A DNA stretch of 64,000 bases from Peptoniphilus equinus (GCF_027921445.1 NZ_CP115667.1:1645190-1709189); one strand, 5' to 3'; positions 1-9,114 are shown, counted from the stretch's first letter. Notes: generated by a model from the letters alone, not told the origin. Numbers and translations are program-made.

Positions 1-250
1 TGGGAGATGGGGTCAGTTCCAGACAATCCAAGACGCCGTGTATGGCTGCTTCGTCATTGTATACCGGCACTCCGGTGAGACTTCGACGCCCTCGTAGTGT
101 GTACCCACCCTGAGCATGAACCCGTTCATGAGTGAGATTTGCTTTGGTCACAAAGAGATTTTCTTCCCAGCAGCAGCCTATGGTGATCAATCCCCATCGA
201 TGAGGACAATAGAGATAATGTTGAAAGCTGCGAATGGTAAAGTTATCCAT
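1..250 (-). CDS. cas4: Cas4 exonuclease, type I-C (5' part only, cut by window edge)
   Basis: I translated this by hand from the minus strand. The ATG at 250 opens a frame that stays open to the window edge (83 residues). It begins MDNFTIRSFQHYLYCPHRWG and continues with EENLFVTKANLTHERVH. The early Cys in a QHYLYCPHRW context and the later H-E-R-V-H are typical of the N-terminus of CRISPR Cas4, the Fe-S RecB-like nuclease that trims prespacers for Cas1-Cas2. It follows cas7c by 9 bp, which is the normal type I-C position (cas7-cas4-cas1-cas2). No good ribosome binding site is visible, so it may be translated by coupling to cas7c. The C-terminal Cys cluster lies outside the window. Confidence 0.85.
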   Translation of the reverse strand, partial: MDNFTIRSFQHYLYCPHRWGLITIGCCWEENLFVTKANLTHERVHAQGGYTLRGRRSLTGVPVYNDEAAIHGVLDCLELTPSP

Positions 251-259
251 TGCTGCAAA

Positions 260-1123
260 TTAAAGTTTTTCTATCAAGCTCACGCCCTCAGGCAGATGGG
301 ATGCTACCGTGATGTCGTAGTCGGTGAATCTGCGAGGGATTTCGGTTTTCGGTGTAATGGTGATGGTATCAAAGAGGGTGTGAGCGGGAGCATTGCCCAG
401 CACACTGTCATGTTTAAAGATATAGAGTTTGCGCATGCTCATTTTTCCACGTGCGGCACTGTGATCGTGTTCAAAGAGATTGACCAGCGCATCAAAAAGC
501 ACTTCCAAATCGTCTTCGGTGAGTCCGACCTTTTGCCCCAGAGCTGCAGAAATGTATCCCTCACCGCGATACAGGGCATACGGAATGATATGCTTTTGTC
601 CCATTTCCGTGTTCTTATTATTGAAGTCTTTAACGGTGGTGATGGCCTGACGGGTAATGGTGAGTTCATCGATGTTAATTGGCGACTGACTCTTCGCAAA
701 ATTTAGTTGTACCGGTCCGCGAACAATGCCGCAAGGGTCATCTCCGGTCGACATGACAGCCCCAAATGTACGCACGTCAAAGTATTGTTTACACATCCAC
801 TGCCTTGCATCGTCGACAGCGCTTTTTGCTTTATGATCTTTCACTTTCTCACCACGCTGTGTTTCGACAGCTTCGTGAGCTTCTTTGAACTTGTCGTTTA
901 GCGCTCTATCGCTCTTAATTAAAATTTTATACGGTGCCTCATCGCCTTTGACCAGCTCCACATAGTTGCGTATTTTACGTTTTAGACACACATCGGTGAT
1001 GTAGCCGTACCCGGTTTCCACATCCATCCGAGGCGCATTGCCGGCGTCCGGATCCCCGTTGGGATTGCCATTTTCCACATCAAACAACATTACAAACTCA
1101 TAGCGATTGTTAATTTCAGTCAT
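260..1123 (-). CDS. cas7c: Cas7c (Csd2), type I-C Cascade backbone
   Basis: A 287-residue protein with the Cas7/Csd2 N-terminal signature around residues 17-32 (DVENGNPNGDPDAGNAPR). Cas7 subunits polymerise along the crRNA to form the backbone of the surveillance complex. The start is fixed by AAGGAGGAAGGAC just upstream of the ATG. The gene lies 23 bp after cas8c and 9 bp before cas4. Length and position match the family. The long plus-strand frame opposite it (116-706) is a shadow of this gene. Confidence 0.95.
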   Translation of the reverse strand: MTEINNRYEFVMLFDVENGNPNGDPDAGNAPRMDVETGYGYITDVCLKRKIRNYVELVKGDEAPYKILIKSDRALNDKFKEAHEAVETQRGEKVKDHKAKSAVDDARQWMCKQYFDVRTFGAVMSTGDDPCGIVRGPVQLNFAKSQSPINIDELTITRQAITTVKDFNNKNTEMGQKHIIPYALYRGEGYISAALGQKVGLTEDDLEVLFDALVNLFEHDHSAARGKMSMRKLYIFKHDSVLGNAPAHTLFDTITITPKTEIPRRFTDYDITVASHLPEGVSLIEKL

Positions 1124-1146
1124 GTCCTTCCTCCTTATTAAGCGCC

Positions 1147-2967
1147 TTAGTTCACATCTTGGTCTTTAGGGTCTGCCTGAGACCGACCGTTCGACTTCTT
1201 ATATAACTCCTGATTTTGATGATAGTAACCTATCATAAACATCCCTTGTTCATTTAAATTAAGCAGCTTCGGAAAAGCTGTCAAGTCGTCCATAATTTGC
1301 GATATCAAGTTTTCATAGTATCGATGCGTGCGCTTGCCGCCTTCTGCACTATCTCGTTTAATCTTTTTTAAGTGATTTTGAGATAAGCGCAACAGCTTTG
1401 GAAAGGCGACGGCGGGTTTGGATGATGCTTGAGCAAAGTAGCCGTCTTTAATGGTTCGGTTTAAATCACTTGTGCTGGAGTTGCGCTGAATGAGCTCCAA
1501 CACGGCAAAAAGCCGTCCACAAAGATACGCGGGCGTTTTGTTTTCAAGATCGAGTGCCACGGATAGTTCCTCCTCTTTCGCTACATTTCTATTAATACAA
1601 GCCTTGATCATACCGGCGCGCTGCCATCTGAAGTAGGGGTCAATACGCACACGGTGAATCAGTATTTTTAACATTTTCGCGGGATACGGGGTTCCGGTAA
1701 TAATGGCTTCTAAGATTTTTGCCGTCATCGCCCCATCCTCTTTTTTTGTGCCGCTGGATTTAGTGGTCTCCTGCCGCTCCAGTTGTTTCATCAACCAGAA
1801 AAGCGGCAAAGGTTGATCCCCATTGCCAATAATGTTCACATCATTTTGGTGCTTGGCTATATTAAACATGAGCTTGGCGTATTCAGAGCGATGGATAAAT
1901 TTTACGGAAATTCTGGTCGCATTGGGCTTAAGCCCTACAATATAGAAAGGGATATCCGGATCAATCGTCCGTGCATCAAGCCGTTCAGCTATGACCGTGG
2001 TTGAGCTGACATCCTTCATCAGCTCGGTGAGCTCCATGTTCAGATCCCGGTCATCATCGGCGAAAAACATTGCCTCCGACAGCAGGGTCTCCGGTCTATC
2101 GCCCGGACCTTCCGACCAAAATATCAGCGTCGTGTCCCCAAACGCACAGTGATGTGCGGCATCAGACAAAAGATAATTCAACGTCTCTGTGTAAGCTTCC
2201 ATGGCACGCACACCAATGGATGAGTTGAAGGACTGTGTCAAGCCATAGGACGATTCCGAAGGATTGTTAAACGATACCAAGGTTTGACCGGAAGATTGCC
2301 CCCCCTTCATACCTTTAATTTTAGTATGTAATCGCGCGATCTCATCGACCTCCCCCGTAACGGCACATATCCCTTGCACCTGGCTAGTCCCTTTCCCGGC
2401 CTTCAACATGGCTTCATATTTTTCGCGAATCAGCGTTTCGTCACTGATAGGCTTTGCCGATGATGCATTTAATATAAATGAAAAACGCTTTAAACTAATG
2501 GTTTTACCTAGAGGCAGTAGATGCGGATTGTCCGTCTCCTCTTCCGGACACCAGTTGAGTACAAATTGACGAAATGCATTGATTAAAGGACTGTCCATGC
2601 CCTCGATAAATGCCAAGGTAGTCGCTACAAAAGCTTCGTGGGATTTGACTGCCTTATGAGTGCGATCTTCCGGTGTCAATCTACCATCTTCGAAGTTGAG
2701 TCCAAAGATATAAAGTGCGCGGTGTTCTAAAATATTAGCGTGAATCCCCGGGATATCATGTCGCTTAGGCATAACCAGTGTCTTCGGAACAGCTTTTTCC
2801 TTTTTCCCCACCATCGCCATTTTGGTATGTTCGGTCAATCCCACCATTTTACCGTCGGGGTCTAAAACCACAAGATAGTCGATAGGTACGTTAGCATAAC
2901 CCGTCTTGGCAAACTTTCCTTCCTCAGCCAAAATGTCATAATAGTTTACCAGTCCCTGAATTAGCAT
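1147..2967 (-). CDS. cas8c: Cas8c (Csd1), type I-C large subunit
   Basis: About 606 residues. It is recognised as the type I-C large subunit (Csd1/Cas8c) by its N-terminus (LIQGLVNYYDILAEEGKFAK) and by its place between cas5c and cas7c. Cas8c recognises the PAM and helps recruit Cas3 to the R-loop. In type I-C an internal start often yields a separate Cas11 small subunit from the C-terminal end of this gene; I did not locate that start with confidence. I prefer the ATG at 2967, because AGGGAGG sits 7 nt before it, over the ATG at 2973. The 5' end overlaps cas5c by 7 bp. Confidence 0.92.
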   Translation of the reverse strand: MLIQGLVNYYDILAEEGKFAKTGYANVPIDYLVVLDPDGKMVGLTEHTKMAMVGKKEKAVPKTLVMPKRHDIPGIHANILEHRALYIFGLNFEDGRLTPEDRTHKAVKSHEAFVATTLAFIEGMDSPLINAFRQFVLNWCPEEETDNPHLLPLGKTISLKRFSFILNASSAKPISDETLIREKYEAMLKAGKGTSQVQGICAVTGEVDEIARLHTKIKGMKGGQSSGQTLVSFNNPSESSYGLTQSFNSSIGVRAMEAYTETLNYLLSDAAHHCAFGDTTLIFWSEGPGDRPETLLSEAMFFADDDRDLNMELTELMKDVSSTTVIAERLDARTIDPDIPFYIVGLKPNATRISVKFIHRSEYAKLMFNIAKHQNDVNIIGNGDQPLPLFWLMKQLERQETTKSSGTKKEDGAMTAKILEAIITGTPYPAKMLKILIHRVRIDPYFRWQRAGMIKACINRNVAKEEELSVALDLENKTPAYLCGRLFAVLELIQRNSSTSDLNRTIKDGYFAQASSKPAVAFPKLLRLSQNHLKKIKRDSAEGGKRTHRYYENLISQIMDDLTAFPKLLNLNEQGMFMIGYYHQNQELYKKSNGRSQADPKDQDVN

Positions 2968-3689
2968 CGACATTCCTCCCTATAGGTCGCCACATCGATG
3001 ATGCCTCGTTTCATTTGCGGACGATAGAACACCGGCTTAGCGCGATCGGAAAACTCGCGCCGCCCCCAATCGTCTTGTTTTGGTCGGCCGCCGTCTTCAA
3101 AGTCCATGCGGTAGAGCATAAAGCCGAGATCCACACACTCTTGATGCCTCAACTCATCACACACGAGATCCTCATCAATACTTTCCACCCATCGGATGAC
3201 CTTGACAGGAAATTCACTGCAGCCGAGACAAGGCGTCTTAAAGTACTGTCCACCCTTAAGGCGTCGCTCCAAAATAGCAAGGTGTTTGCCCACCCCATCG
3301 AGATGGCGCTCTTGTTCGTCACAAATCCCGGTAAGCTCAATATGAAAGCTCACGCCATACTTGACATTCTTAAGTACCATGGCAGCTCGCTGACTGATTT
3401 CATCCCCTTCTCGCGTATACAAACTGATGTCCACCTTCGGATCTTTCATCTGTCGCTTCACTTTCTGCAAGGATATCTTATTTTTCACTTCATTGCGCCG
3501 CACGTTGATAAACTGAATCGGGTTCATGACAACAATCTTATCGATGACATAGCGCATACTCGGCTTCCAATAGACAGCTTTTAATAAACCTTCCAACGCA
3601 CCCGGTGTGGGCACATCATAACTCACCCGTTCTACTTTCATCTCCGGACGGGTAAAACAGCCGTAATCCCCTTCAATAATGACATGCAT
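2961..3689 (-). CDS. cas5c: Cas5c (Cas5d), pre-crRNA endoribonuclease of type I-C
   Basis: About 242 residues. The N-terminal ferredoxin-like RAMP region is visible (IIEGDYGCFTRPEMKVERVS, then YDVPTPGALEGLL). Type I-C systems lack Cas6, and Cas5c cuts the CRISPR transcript instead. I chose the ATG at 3689, which GAGGAGGTG precedes by 4 nt, rather than the in-frame ATG at 3704 that lies on top of the Shine-Dalgarno sequence. It starts 12 bp after the cas3 stop and overlaps cas8c. Confidence 0.93.
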   Translation of the reverse strand: MHVIIEGDYGCFTRPEMKVERVSYDVPTPGALEGLLKAVYWKPSMRYVIDKIVVMNPIQFINVRRNEVKNKISLQKVKRQMKDPKVDISLYTREGDEISQRAAMVLKNVKYGVSFHIELTGICDEQERHLDGVGKHLAILERRLKGGQYFKTPCLGCSEFPVKVIRWVESIDEDLVCDELRHQECVDLGFMLYRMDFEDGGRPKQDDWGRREFSDRAKPVFYRPQMKRGIIDVATYREECRC

Positions 3690-3700
3690 AGTACACCTCC

Positions 3701-5896
3701 TCAAAAAATATAATCTTCCACATGACTTTCAAACAAAATACCCAACGTCTCATCATAATAGCCTAAATGCGTAAGCACAATCACACCGCTATCTAAAATC
3801 TCCACTACTCCTTGCTCGCAGAGGGTCTGAAAGTCCTTTTGACTGACAGTTACTGTCGCATTTTGAAATTGCCGTGCCGAGACGTTCTGCCCGGCTCTAA
3901 GCGCATCAATATGTGCCGCTGTCTTTGGATCTTGAGGCACGACAATCGAGACATTTTGATCGTCAATGAGTTTGAATTTTTCGGCATAGGTCTCATAAGG
4001 AATGCTCATCAGCGCCGTCGTCGTTTGGTGCATAAAATGTGCCTCAATACTTTCCTGTTGGTCCCTATGGTAGAGCTTATAGTACTCCCGAATCACATTC
4101 AAGTCTTGAATATCGCTTCTCTCAGTCATTACCTGCTCTGCAAGGCGCATACGTTGTTTACTGTACACCTCTTCGGCACGTTTAAAAACAACCACCTTGC
4201 GTGTCCCATACTTGCCCTCGCGGTTACACCGTCCTCCCGCCTGTAAAATACTATCCAAACCAGAGAGCTCACGATAGACACTTTGAAAATCTAAATCTAC
4301 CCCGGCCTCAATCAGCGACGTAGACACTACCGTGATCCGCCGCGTCTCAGGCACATACTCAAGTCCCGGATAGTCCCGCTCCAGTTGTGCAAGCCGCTCC
4401 CGAATTCTTGCGATAGTAGTCTTTCTGTCTCGAGAGGTCATATACGTGGAGAGATGATAAGTTTCACCCTGTGCCATCTGATACAGTCGCCGCGCGGTCA
4501 TCTTTTTATTCACGACCACCAGCTGCGACGGTGCCGTCATGCGTGCCAAAAGCGCCTCATCGGAAAGATTGTCTTCAAAGCTGTACGTACACTTACGAAA
4601 GGCCTCAAAATCCGACGTATCCTCAATGAGATTCACAATGTCCGTCTCGATCTTTACTGTCTCTCGAAGTAAGGTTTCAAAATCCGGCATCGTCGCCGTA
4701 AGAAAGATCGCTTCACTGTGCAGATACTTGGTGAGATACGCAATACCCTGCAAGCACGGCCCCAAAAACGCCATAGGCAGCATATGGACTTCATCAAAGA
4801 CCAGCACGGCATCCTGCATATTGTGTAATTTTCTAAGCTTGGAACGCTTGTTTCCGTAAAGTGACTCGAAGAACTGAACCACCGTCGTGATAATAAAATC
4901 ACTGTCCCAATTTTCTGTGGCATCTTTTACGAGCTGGATATCATCTTCAGACAGCGATGCGCCGTGTTTCGTATAGTCATAGGTGGACTGATGCTGCAAA
5001 ATCTGCCCGACCCCGTCAAAAAGCGCTTCAAACTCCTGTGACGTCTGGTCAATAATAGAATTGAACGGAATGATATAGATAATACGCTTCTTTTTCTTCT
5101 TCAGTGCACGCTCCAAGGCAAACTTCACGCTGCACAAGGTCTTGCCGCTGCCGGTGGGCATATTCATTAAATAGATATCGCCGTCCACGTTCACTTTTTC
5201 AAAAACCTGAGCTTGAACTTTAGCGCGGGCCTTCTGCAACGGCGTCGTCGGCTGAAAACTCTGAAGCTTCGCATCAATACGCTGTAGACACCCTGTAAAG
5301 TCAGACCGCAATCCCCGAACGACACGATGCTCTGCAAAGGTCTTCGTATCTAACGTGTCCGCATCGGTGAGACAGGAAAAGAGATACCGCTCGAAAAAAG
5401 CCACCTTATCCACCAATTGACCTTTCGTCGTACAATCCTGTGCTAAAAATGCCATAAAGGCCTTGGGATCAATGCTGCGAAACAGACCGCCCAGCTCCTC
5501 TTTATAGGCCATAAAATCTTCTGTCGGCGTATTTCTGCGACCAAAGTACGTGCGAGGATCAGTATCAAATTTGGTACCTATATCACGCAACCCCGTATGA
5601 TGACACATGATAGCAACATTCATCATCGTTGCCGTCGATTCATCAATATACGGGGTTTTATCCGCGACCGCACCGCATACTGCATGGTCAATCCGTTCCT
5701 CGGCACCGCGAATCCGCCGTTGAAAAGTCGGCTGATATTTGCCTAAGTCATGGTATAAACCCATCGCGTAGGCATAATCCTTCAACGGTTCCACAGCAAA
5801 CGACTCACAGCGCTCAGCCGTATTCACTAAATGCTCTTTGAGCGGTTGTGTGCGACCGTCATAACTATGCCCTAAAAATTCTTGTTCGCTATCCAT
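3701..5896 (-). CDS. cas3: Cas3 helicase-nuclease, type I-C
   Basis: A 731-residue protein with an N-terminal HD nuclease (H22, H49-D50 in YHDLGK, H99-H100) followed by an SF2 helicase: Walker A MPTGSGKT at about 246-253, DEVH box in VFDEVHMLP, motif III LTATMP, and motif VI QAGGRCNREGK. It is recruited by the Cascade complex to nick and degrade the target strand. It is the first gene of the cas operon. Its promoter is probably the extended -10 at 6063-6068, giving an untranslated leader of roughly 160 nt. It is full length with all core motifs, so interference looks functional. Confidence 0.96.
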   Translation of the reverse strand: MDSEQEFLGHSYDGRTQPLKEHLVNTAERCESFAVEPLKDYAYAMGLYHDLGKYQPTFQRRIRGAEERIDHAVCGAVADKTPYIDESTATMMNVAIMCHHTGLRDIGTKFDTDPRTYFGRRNTPTEDFMAYKEELGGLFRSIDPKAFMAFLAQDCTTKGQLVDKVAFFERYLFSCLTDADTLDTKTFAEHRVVRGLRSDFTGCLQRIDAKLQSFQPTTPLQKARAKVQAQVFEKVNVDGDIYLMNMPTGSGKTLCSVKFALERALKKKKKRIIYIIPFNSIIDQTSQEFEALFDGVGQILQHQSTYDYTKHGASLSEDDIQLVKDATENWDSDFIITTVVQFFESLYGNKRSKLRKLHNMQDAVLVFDEVHMLPMAFLGPCLQGIAYLTKYLHSEAIFLTATMPDFETLLRETVKIETDIVNLIEDTSDFEAFRKCTYSFEDNLSDEALLARMTAPSQLVVVNKKMTARRLYQMAQGETYHLSTYMTSRDRKTTIARIRERLAQLERDYPGLEYVPETRRITVVSTSLIEAGVDLDFQSVYRELSGLDSILQAGGRCNREGKYGTRKVVVFKRAEEVYSKQRMRLAEQVMTERSDIQDLNVIREYYKLYHRDQQESIEAHFMHQTTTALMSIPYETYAEKFKLIDDQNVSIVVPQDPKTAAHIDALRAGQNVSARQFQNATVTVSQKDFQTLCEQGVVEILDSGVIVLTHLGYYDETLGILFESHVEDYIF

Positions 5897-6850
5897 AGTG
5901 CCTCTCCGTCTATCTCAAGTACCATCCAACCTCATATTCCACCATCAAGATAATGGTCTGCACATCATCGCTATGGCAACCCATGAGATGCTCGTCATGC
6001 CGTACACACTTGCCATGATAGCTGTCCCATCTCCACCGCGAGTAAAACGTTTTATTGTTTTGATTATAACATACTCCCGTTGAAATAAACGCCCCTTCTT
6101 ATCGGATTTGTGAAACAGTTGAGTATCGTTGGAAAATTTATGTTTTCGCTGACAAGCTTTGATTCCATATGACTATGTTTCATTTGCTTTTACTGGATAC
6201 TACTTGGCATAACCTCCTTGTTTATGCTTGAAGTGAAATGCTGCATGCAACCATGAAGTAATGGTGCCTATCTTAGTATACTGGTGCTTATAACGACCTC
6301 CTATCTGAAAAAGGATCTGGACTTCATTACAAACCTATCCGTTAAGAGCGATCTGTAAACGACACAATGATGTCGTGTCTCAAGGAAGAACCAGGTTACT
6401 TACTGACAGTGGATAAAGCCATAGAATATGCCAAGCATACCGACACTTCTATGGCTTTGAAAAGATTGCATCTTATTTCTCACACCACATCATCCTTAGC
6501 AACGAGGGACAACTGAAAATACAAAGGACTTTTAGGAGAGTATTGCCCTGAGAGTCTGATCTTGGTGAGGCTGCAAAAGAATAGCTACAAAGCAAAGTGA
6601 ATGCACTGCACAAACGACAACTAAGCTTCAGATTCAAAACATTGATGAAGTGTAGTATTCAATCGTATTACATTTAACTTGACCATTCACTCGATTAAAA
6701 AAATGAAGCTTTGCCACACAGTTTAGTCTCAAGGACAGTCTCACATAGAAAAGAAGGCAAAATTTTCCGAACCGCTTATTCATTGCCTTCCAACACTGTC
6801 ATAGTCGTCTTTACACCCTTAAAAAAGTTTGAGAAATTTTTTTCAAAAAA
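5897..6850. other. long gene-poor interval between cas3 and the flavodoxin promoter
   Basis: I find no intact gene here on either strand. Frames are short and broken. Around 6360-6600 the plus strand gives short protein-like pieces separated by stops and frame changes, which could be the remains of a decayed gene, but I cannot assign a family. A short inverted repeat ACGACA/TGTCGT lies near 6359-6377. The left part carries the cas promoter, and the right end leads into the iron-type promoter at 6854. Confidence 0.5.
6063..6068 (-). promoter_or_regulatory. probable cas operon promoter (extended -10)
   Basis: On the minus strand TATAAT is preceded by TG at the extended -10 position (TGTTATAAT). 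The -35 is weak. It is the only good promoter-like sequence I see upstream of cas3, about 165 bp before its start. Confidence 0.55.
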
Positions 6851-6853
6851 GAC

Positions 6854-6882
6854 TTGTCAAACTTTAAAAGGTAGGTTATACT
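6854..6882 (+). promoter_or_regulatory. promoter of flavodoxin/DUF3793 pair
   Basis: TTGTCA (6854-6859), a 17-bp spacer, then TATACT (6877-6882). This is a near-consensus sigma-A promoter pointing at the flavodoxin gene. The palindrome at 6883 begins exactly after the -10, so a bound repressor would cover the transcription start. Confidence 0.75.
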
Positions 6883-6919
6883 AACAACATAAATGATAAT
6901 AGTTATCATTTATGTTGTT
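6883..6919 (+). promoter_or_regulatory. Fur-box-like operator inside a 37-bp perfect inverted repeat
   Basis: Two perfect 17-bp arms (AACAACATAAATGATAA and its complement) are separated by TAG. The centre reads TGATAATAGTTATCA and differs at one position from the 7-1-7 Fur box TGATAATNATTATCA. It sits directly downstream of the -10, which fits iron-dependent repression of the flavodoxin. The arms are longer than a Fur box requires, so the RNA could also form a hairpin. Confidence 0.65.
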
Positions 6920-7130
6920 GACACGACATTACTTACATACACTGTGACACGGTTCCTCCTGTCACGCAACGGAAAATGTCGACGGATAGGGCATCCTTCT
7001 ACAAACTACAAACTGATTTCCTGTCAATGAAATTCCCTAAACTAAGTAGCTTCTACTACACCCGCCCAAGTCCGAAGCAGCTTCGTTGAAGTGTCGATTT
7101 GGTAATGTCAGAACGATATAGGAGGCGACT
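6920..7130 (+). other. long flavodoxin leader with small hairpins
   Basis: About 210 nt of untranslated leader lies between the operator and the flavodoxin start. It contains GTGACA/TGTCAC arms around a 10-nt loop (about 6950-6971) and a short CGAAGC/GCTTCG hairpin near 7072-7085. I do not recognise a known riboswitch and see no translated frame with a ribosome binding site. Confidence 0.4.
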
Positions 7131-7553
7131 ATGACTTTTATAGTATATTGGTCCGGAACAGGTAATACGCAAAAGATGGCCGAGGCCATTTACGCATCAT
7201 TGGATGCTTCAAAGGCGACCCTCGTGGAATTTGAAGCCACTGATGTAGCCACTGTTGCCGCAGCAGATGTCATTGCCTTTGGCTGCCCTGCCATGGGTGA
7301 TGAGGAATTGGAAGAGAGCGTTGTGCGTCCATTTATGGATGATATCGCACCGCTGCTTAAGGGCAAATCTGTAGGACTCTTCGGGTCCTATCAATGGGCC
7401 GACGGTCAGTGGATGGAGACATGGGAAGATGAAGTGCGTTCCCTAGGCGCAACGATCATCGATACCTTGCCTGTCTATGACGAGCCCACAGACAACGATT
7501 TAGCCAAGTGCCGGGAGTTCGGCCATGCTCTGGCTCAAAAAGATCCTAGCTGA
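7131..7553 (+). CDS. flavodoxin (short-chain)
   Basis: A 140-residue flavodoxin with the FMN phosphate loop SGTGNT at residues 8-13, then FGCPAMGDEE and the FGSYQW flavin-contacting segment near the C-terminal half. It is a small cytosolic electron carrier that replaces ferredoxin when iron is scarce, which agrees with the Fur-like operator upstream. The start is supported by TAGGAGGCGACT before the ATG. The downstream gene overlaps its 3' end by 29 bp, so the two are co-translated. Confidence 0.93.
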   Translation: MTFIVYWSGTGNTQKMAEAIYASLDASKATLVEFEATDVATVAAADVIAFGCPAMGDEELEESVVRPFMDDIAPLLKGKSVGLFGSYQWADGQWMETWEDEVRSLGATIIDTLPVYDEPTDNDLAKCREFGHALAQKDPS

Positions 7554-8115
7554 ACAGCGAATTCATTTTTTTGACCATTTAGCCTGCATGGAAGACGCCA
7601 ACTTCTTAACGGGGTTTCTATCTTATCAGACGGCGCCGACAAAATACTGTAACAAATCCGCAACCCTAGTGAACCTCAACTGGGAGCGTAGAGAGCTTCT
7701 GTCCCATTGGTCTCTCCACCGGGACCACATGGAAGCTGAACTGGGCCTTCGAGGTTATCGGATACCCAATCGACCTCTGGTCCTTTTCTACCATCCCTTA
7801 AAGCTCATAAAAATTCTCAAAAAACCCTCTATTCAAAAATTCTTAGCCTCACTAGGTTATGGACAGTGCAGCTCACTTGAGGAGTATCTCGCCGTTCTTG
7901 GCGCCCACTTTGAACGGGAGCAATGTCCTCATGAAATCGGTATTTTTCTCGGCTATCCTCTGGACGATGTCCGCGCTTACATGGAAGGTGCGGCCTGTAC
8001 GAAGTGTGTCGGCTATTGGAAGTGCTACAATAAAGCCTGTCTCTCAAAAATGAAATTCTTTGTCTATGATCTCAGTAAGTTCTTTGTCGCAGGACAAGTC
8101 CTTGCACAAAATTAA
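7525..8115 (+). CDS. DUF3793 family protein
   Basis: A 196-residue protein of the DUF3793 type, a family of unknown function often found beside flavodoxin genes in Firmicutes. The recognisable C-terminal region is GIFLGYPLDDVRAYMEG followed by a Cys cluster (CTKCVGYWKCYNKAC, about residues 152-166) that could bind metal. There is no signal peptide or membrane segment. The start lies inside the flavodoxin gene with GGGAG about 8 nt before it. The TAA stop abuts a strong terminator, so the pair forms a bicistronic, probably iron-regulated unit. The function is not known. Confidence 0.8.
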   Translation: MLWLKKILAEQRIHFFDHLACMEDANFLTGFLSYQTAPTKYCNKSATLVNLNWERRELLSHWSLHRDHMEAELGLRGYRIPNRPLVLFYHPLKLIKILKKPSIQKFLASLGYGQCSSLEEYLAVLGAHFEREQCPHEIGIFLGYPLDDVRAYMEGAACTKCVGYWKCYNKACLSKMKFFVYDLSKFFVAGQVLAQN

Positions 8116-8140
8116 CCCGAGGTAAAACCTCGGGTTTTTT
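8115..8140 (+). terminator. terminator after DUF3793 gene
   Basis: Stem ACCCGAGGT / ACCTCGGGT (9 bp) with a 3-nt AAA loop, followed by TTTTT. It lies directly after the stop codon of the DUF3793 gene. Confidence 0.92.
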
Positions 8141-8148
8141 GTATGGGT

Positions 8149-9114
8149 TTATTTATGCAAATGACAAGCCACTTTGTGAGCGCCGCCCACATCGACCATC
8201 GTCGGCGCCTCGGCCTCACACATGGTCGTGGCATAAGGACAGCGGGTTCGGAAGCGGCACCCCGAAGGTATATGCATAGGATCCGGCAGCTCACCCTGTA
8301 AAGGGACACGCTTTACTTCCCGTGCCAAGATCGGATCCGGGATAGGAATGACACTGAAAAGGGACCGGGTGTAAGGATGCAGAGGATGGTTAAAAAGCAC
8401 TTCAGTCGGCGCTTCTTCTACAATTTTACCCAAGTACATCACCGCCACGCGATCGGCAATATGCCGTACCATCGCAAGATCATGGGCCACAAAGAGGTAG
8501 CTTAACGCACGCTTCGCTTTTAAATCCATAAGCAAATTGATGACCTGAGCCTGAATACTCACGTCTAAAGCTGAAATTGGTTCATCACAGACGATAAACT
8601 CCGGATTGGTGGACAGTGCGCGGGCAATACCGATGCGCTGACGCTGACCGCCGGAAAAAGCGCCCGGCCGTCTATGAATGGCATCCTCGCGAAGTCCCAC
8701 ATCCGCTAAGAGGGACAGGACCCGTTCCCGCTTTGCCTCTTTGGAGAGTCGTAGCGGTGCCAATGGCTCTGCAACAATTGCCTCCACCGTCCAGTTGGGA
8801 TTTAATGCCGAGTAGGGATCCTGATAGATAATCTGCATCTTGCTGTGATACGGCGCCAAATCGTTCCCCTTAAGCGACGTAATATCCGCACCACCATAGC
8901 TGATAGTGCCGCCGCTGGGTTCTAAAATCCGCACCAACGTTCGGGACAAGGTGGATTTGCCGCAGCCGGATTCCCCGACAAGACCCAAAGTTTCGCCACG
9001 ATGAATCGTAATATCCACCTCATCCACCGCCTTTAACACCGACTTGCCGCCAAGAAAAGATTTCTGTTCAAAGTATTTGCTCACATGGTTTGCTGTGATC
9101 AACGGTTCATTCAT
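8149..9114 (-). CDS. ABC importer ATPase, OppF/DppF type
   Basis: About 321 residues. It is the second ATPase of a peptide/nickel-type (PepT) importer, with Walker [10 protein letters not shown], signature FSGGQRQR, Walker [13 protein letters not shown], and the C-terminal oligopeptide/dipeptide module with its Cys motif ([15 protein letters not shown]), which in this family can carry an Fe-S cluster. I take the ATG at 9114, which AAGAGG precedes by 8 nt, over the GTG at 9123. It overlaps the upstream ATPase by 8 bp and is the last gene of the operon. Confidence 0.93.
   Translation of the reverse strand: MNEPLITANHVSKYFEQKSFLGGKSVLKAVDEVDITIHRGETLGLVGESGCGKSTLSRTLVRILEPSGGTISYGGADITSLKGNDLAPYHSKMQIIYQDPYSALNPNWTVEAIVAEPLAPLRLSKEAKRERVLSLLADVGLREDAIHRRPGAFSGGQRQRIGIARALSTNPEFIVCDEPISALDVSIQAQVINLLMDLKAKRALSYLFVAHDLAMVRHIADRVAVMYLGKIVEEAPTEVLFNHPLHPYTRSLFSVIPIPDPILAREVKRVPLQGELPDPMHIPSGCRFRTRCPYATTMCEAEAPTMVDVGGAHKVACHLHK

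Noticed and set aside
116..706. A 196-codon plus-strand frame at the left edge
   Set aside because: It lies opposite cas7c and cas4, which have clear family motifs and ribosome binding sites; the plus frame has neither.
1..5896. CRISPR repeat array near the cas genes
   Set aside because: No regularly spaced repeats occur anywhere in the window.
6300..6700. Decayed transposase
   Set aside because: The pieces are too short and I could match none of them to a transposase family; recorded only as a gene-poor interval.
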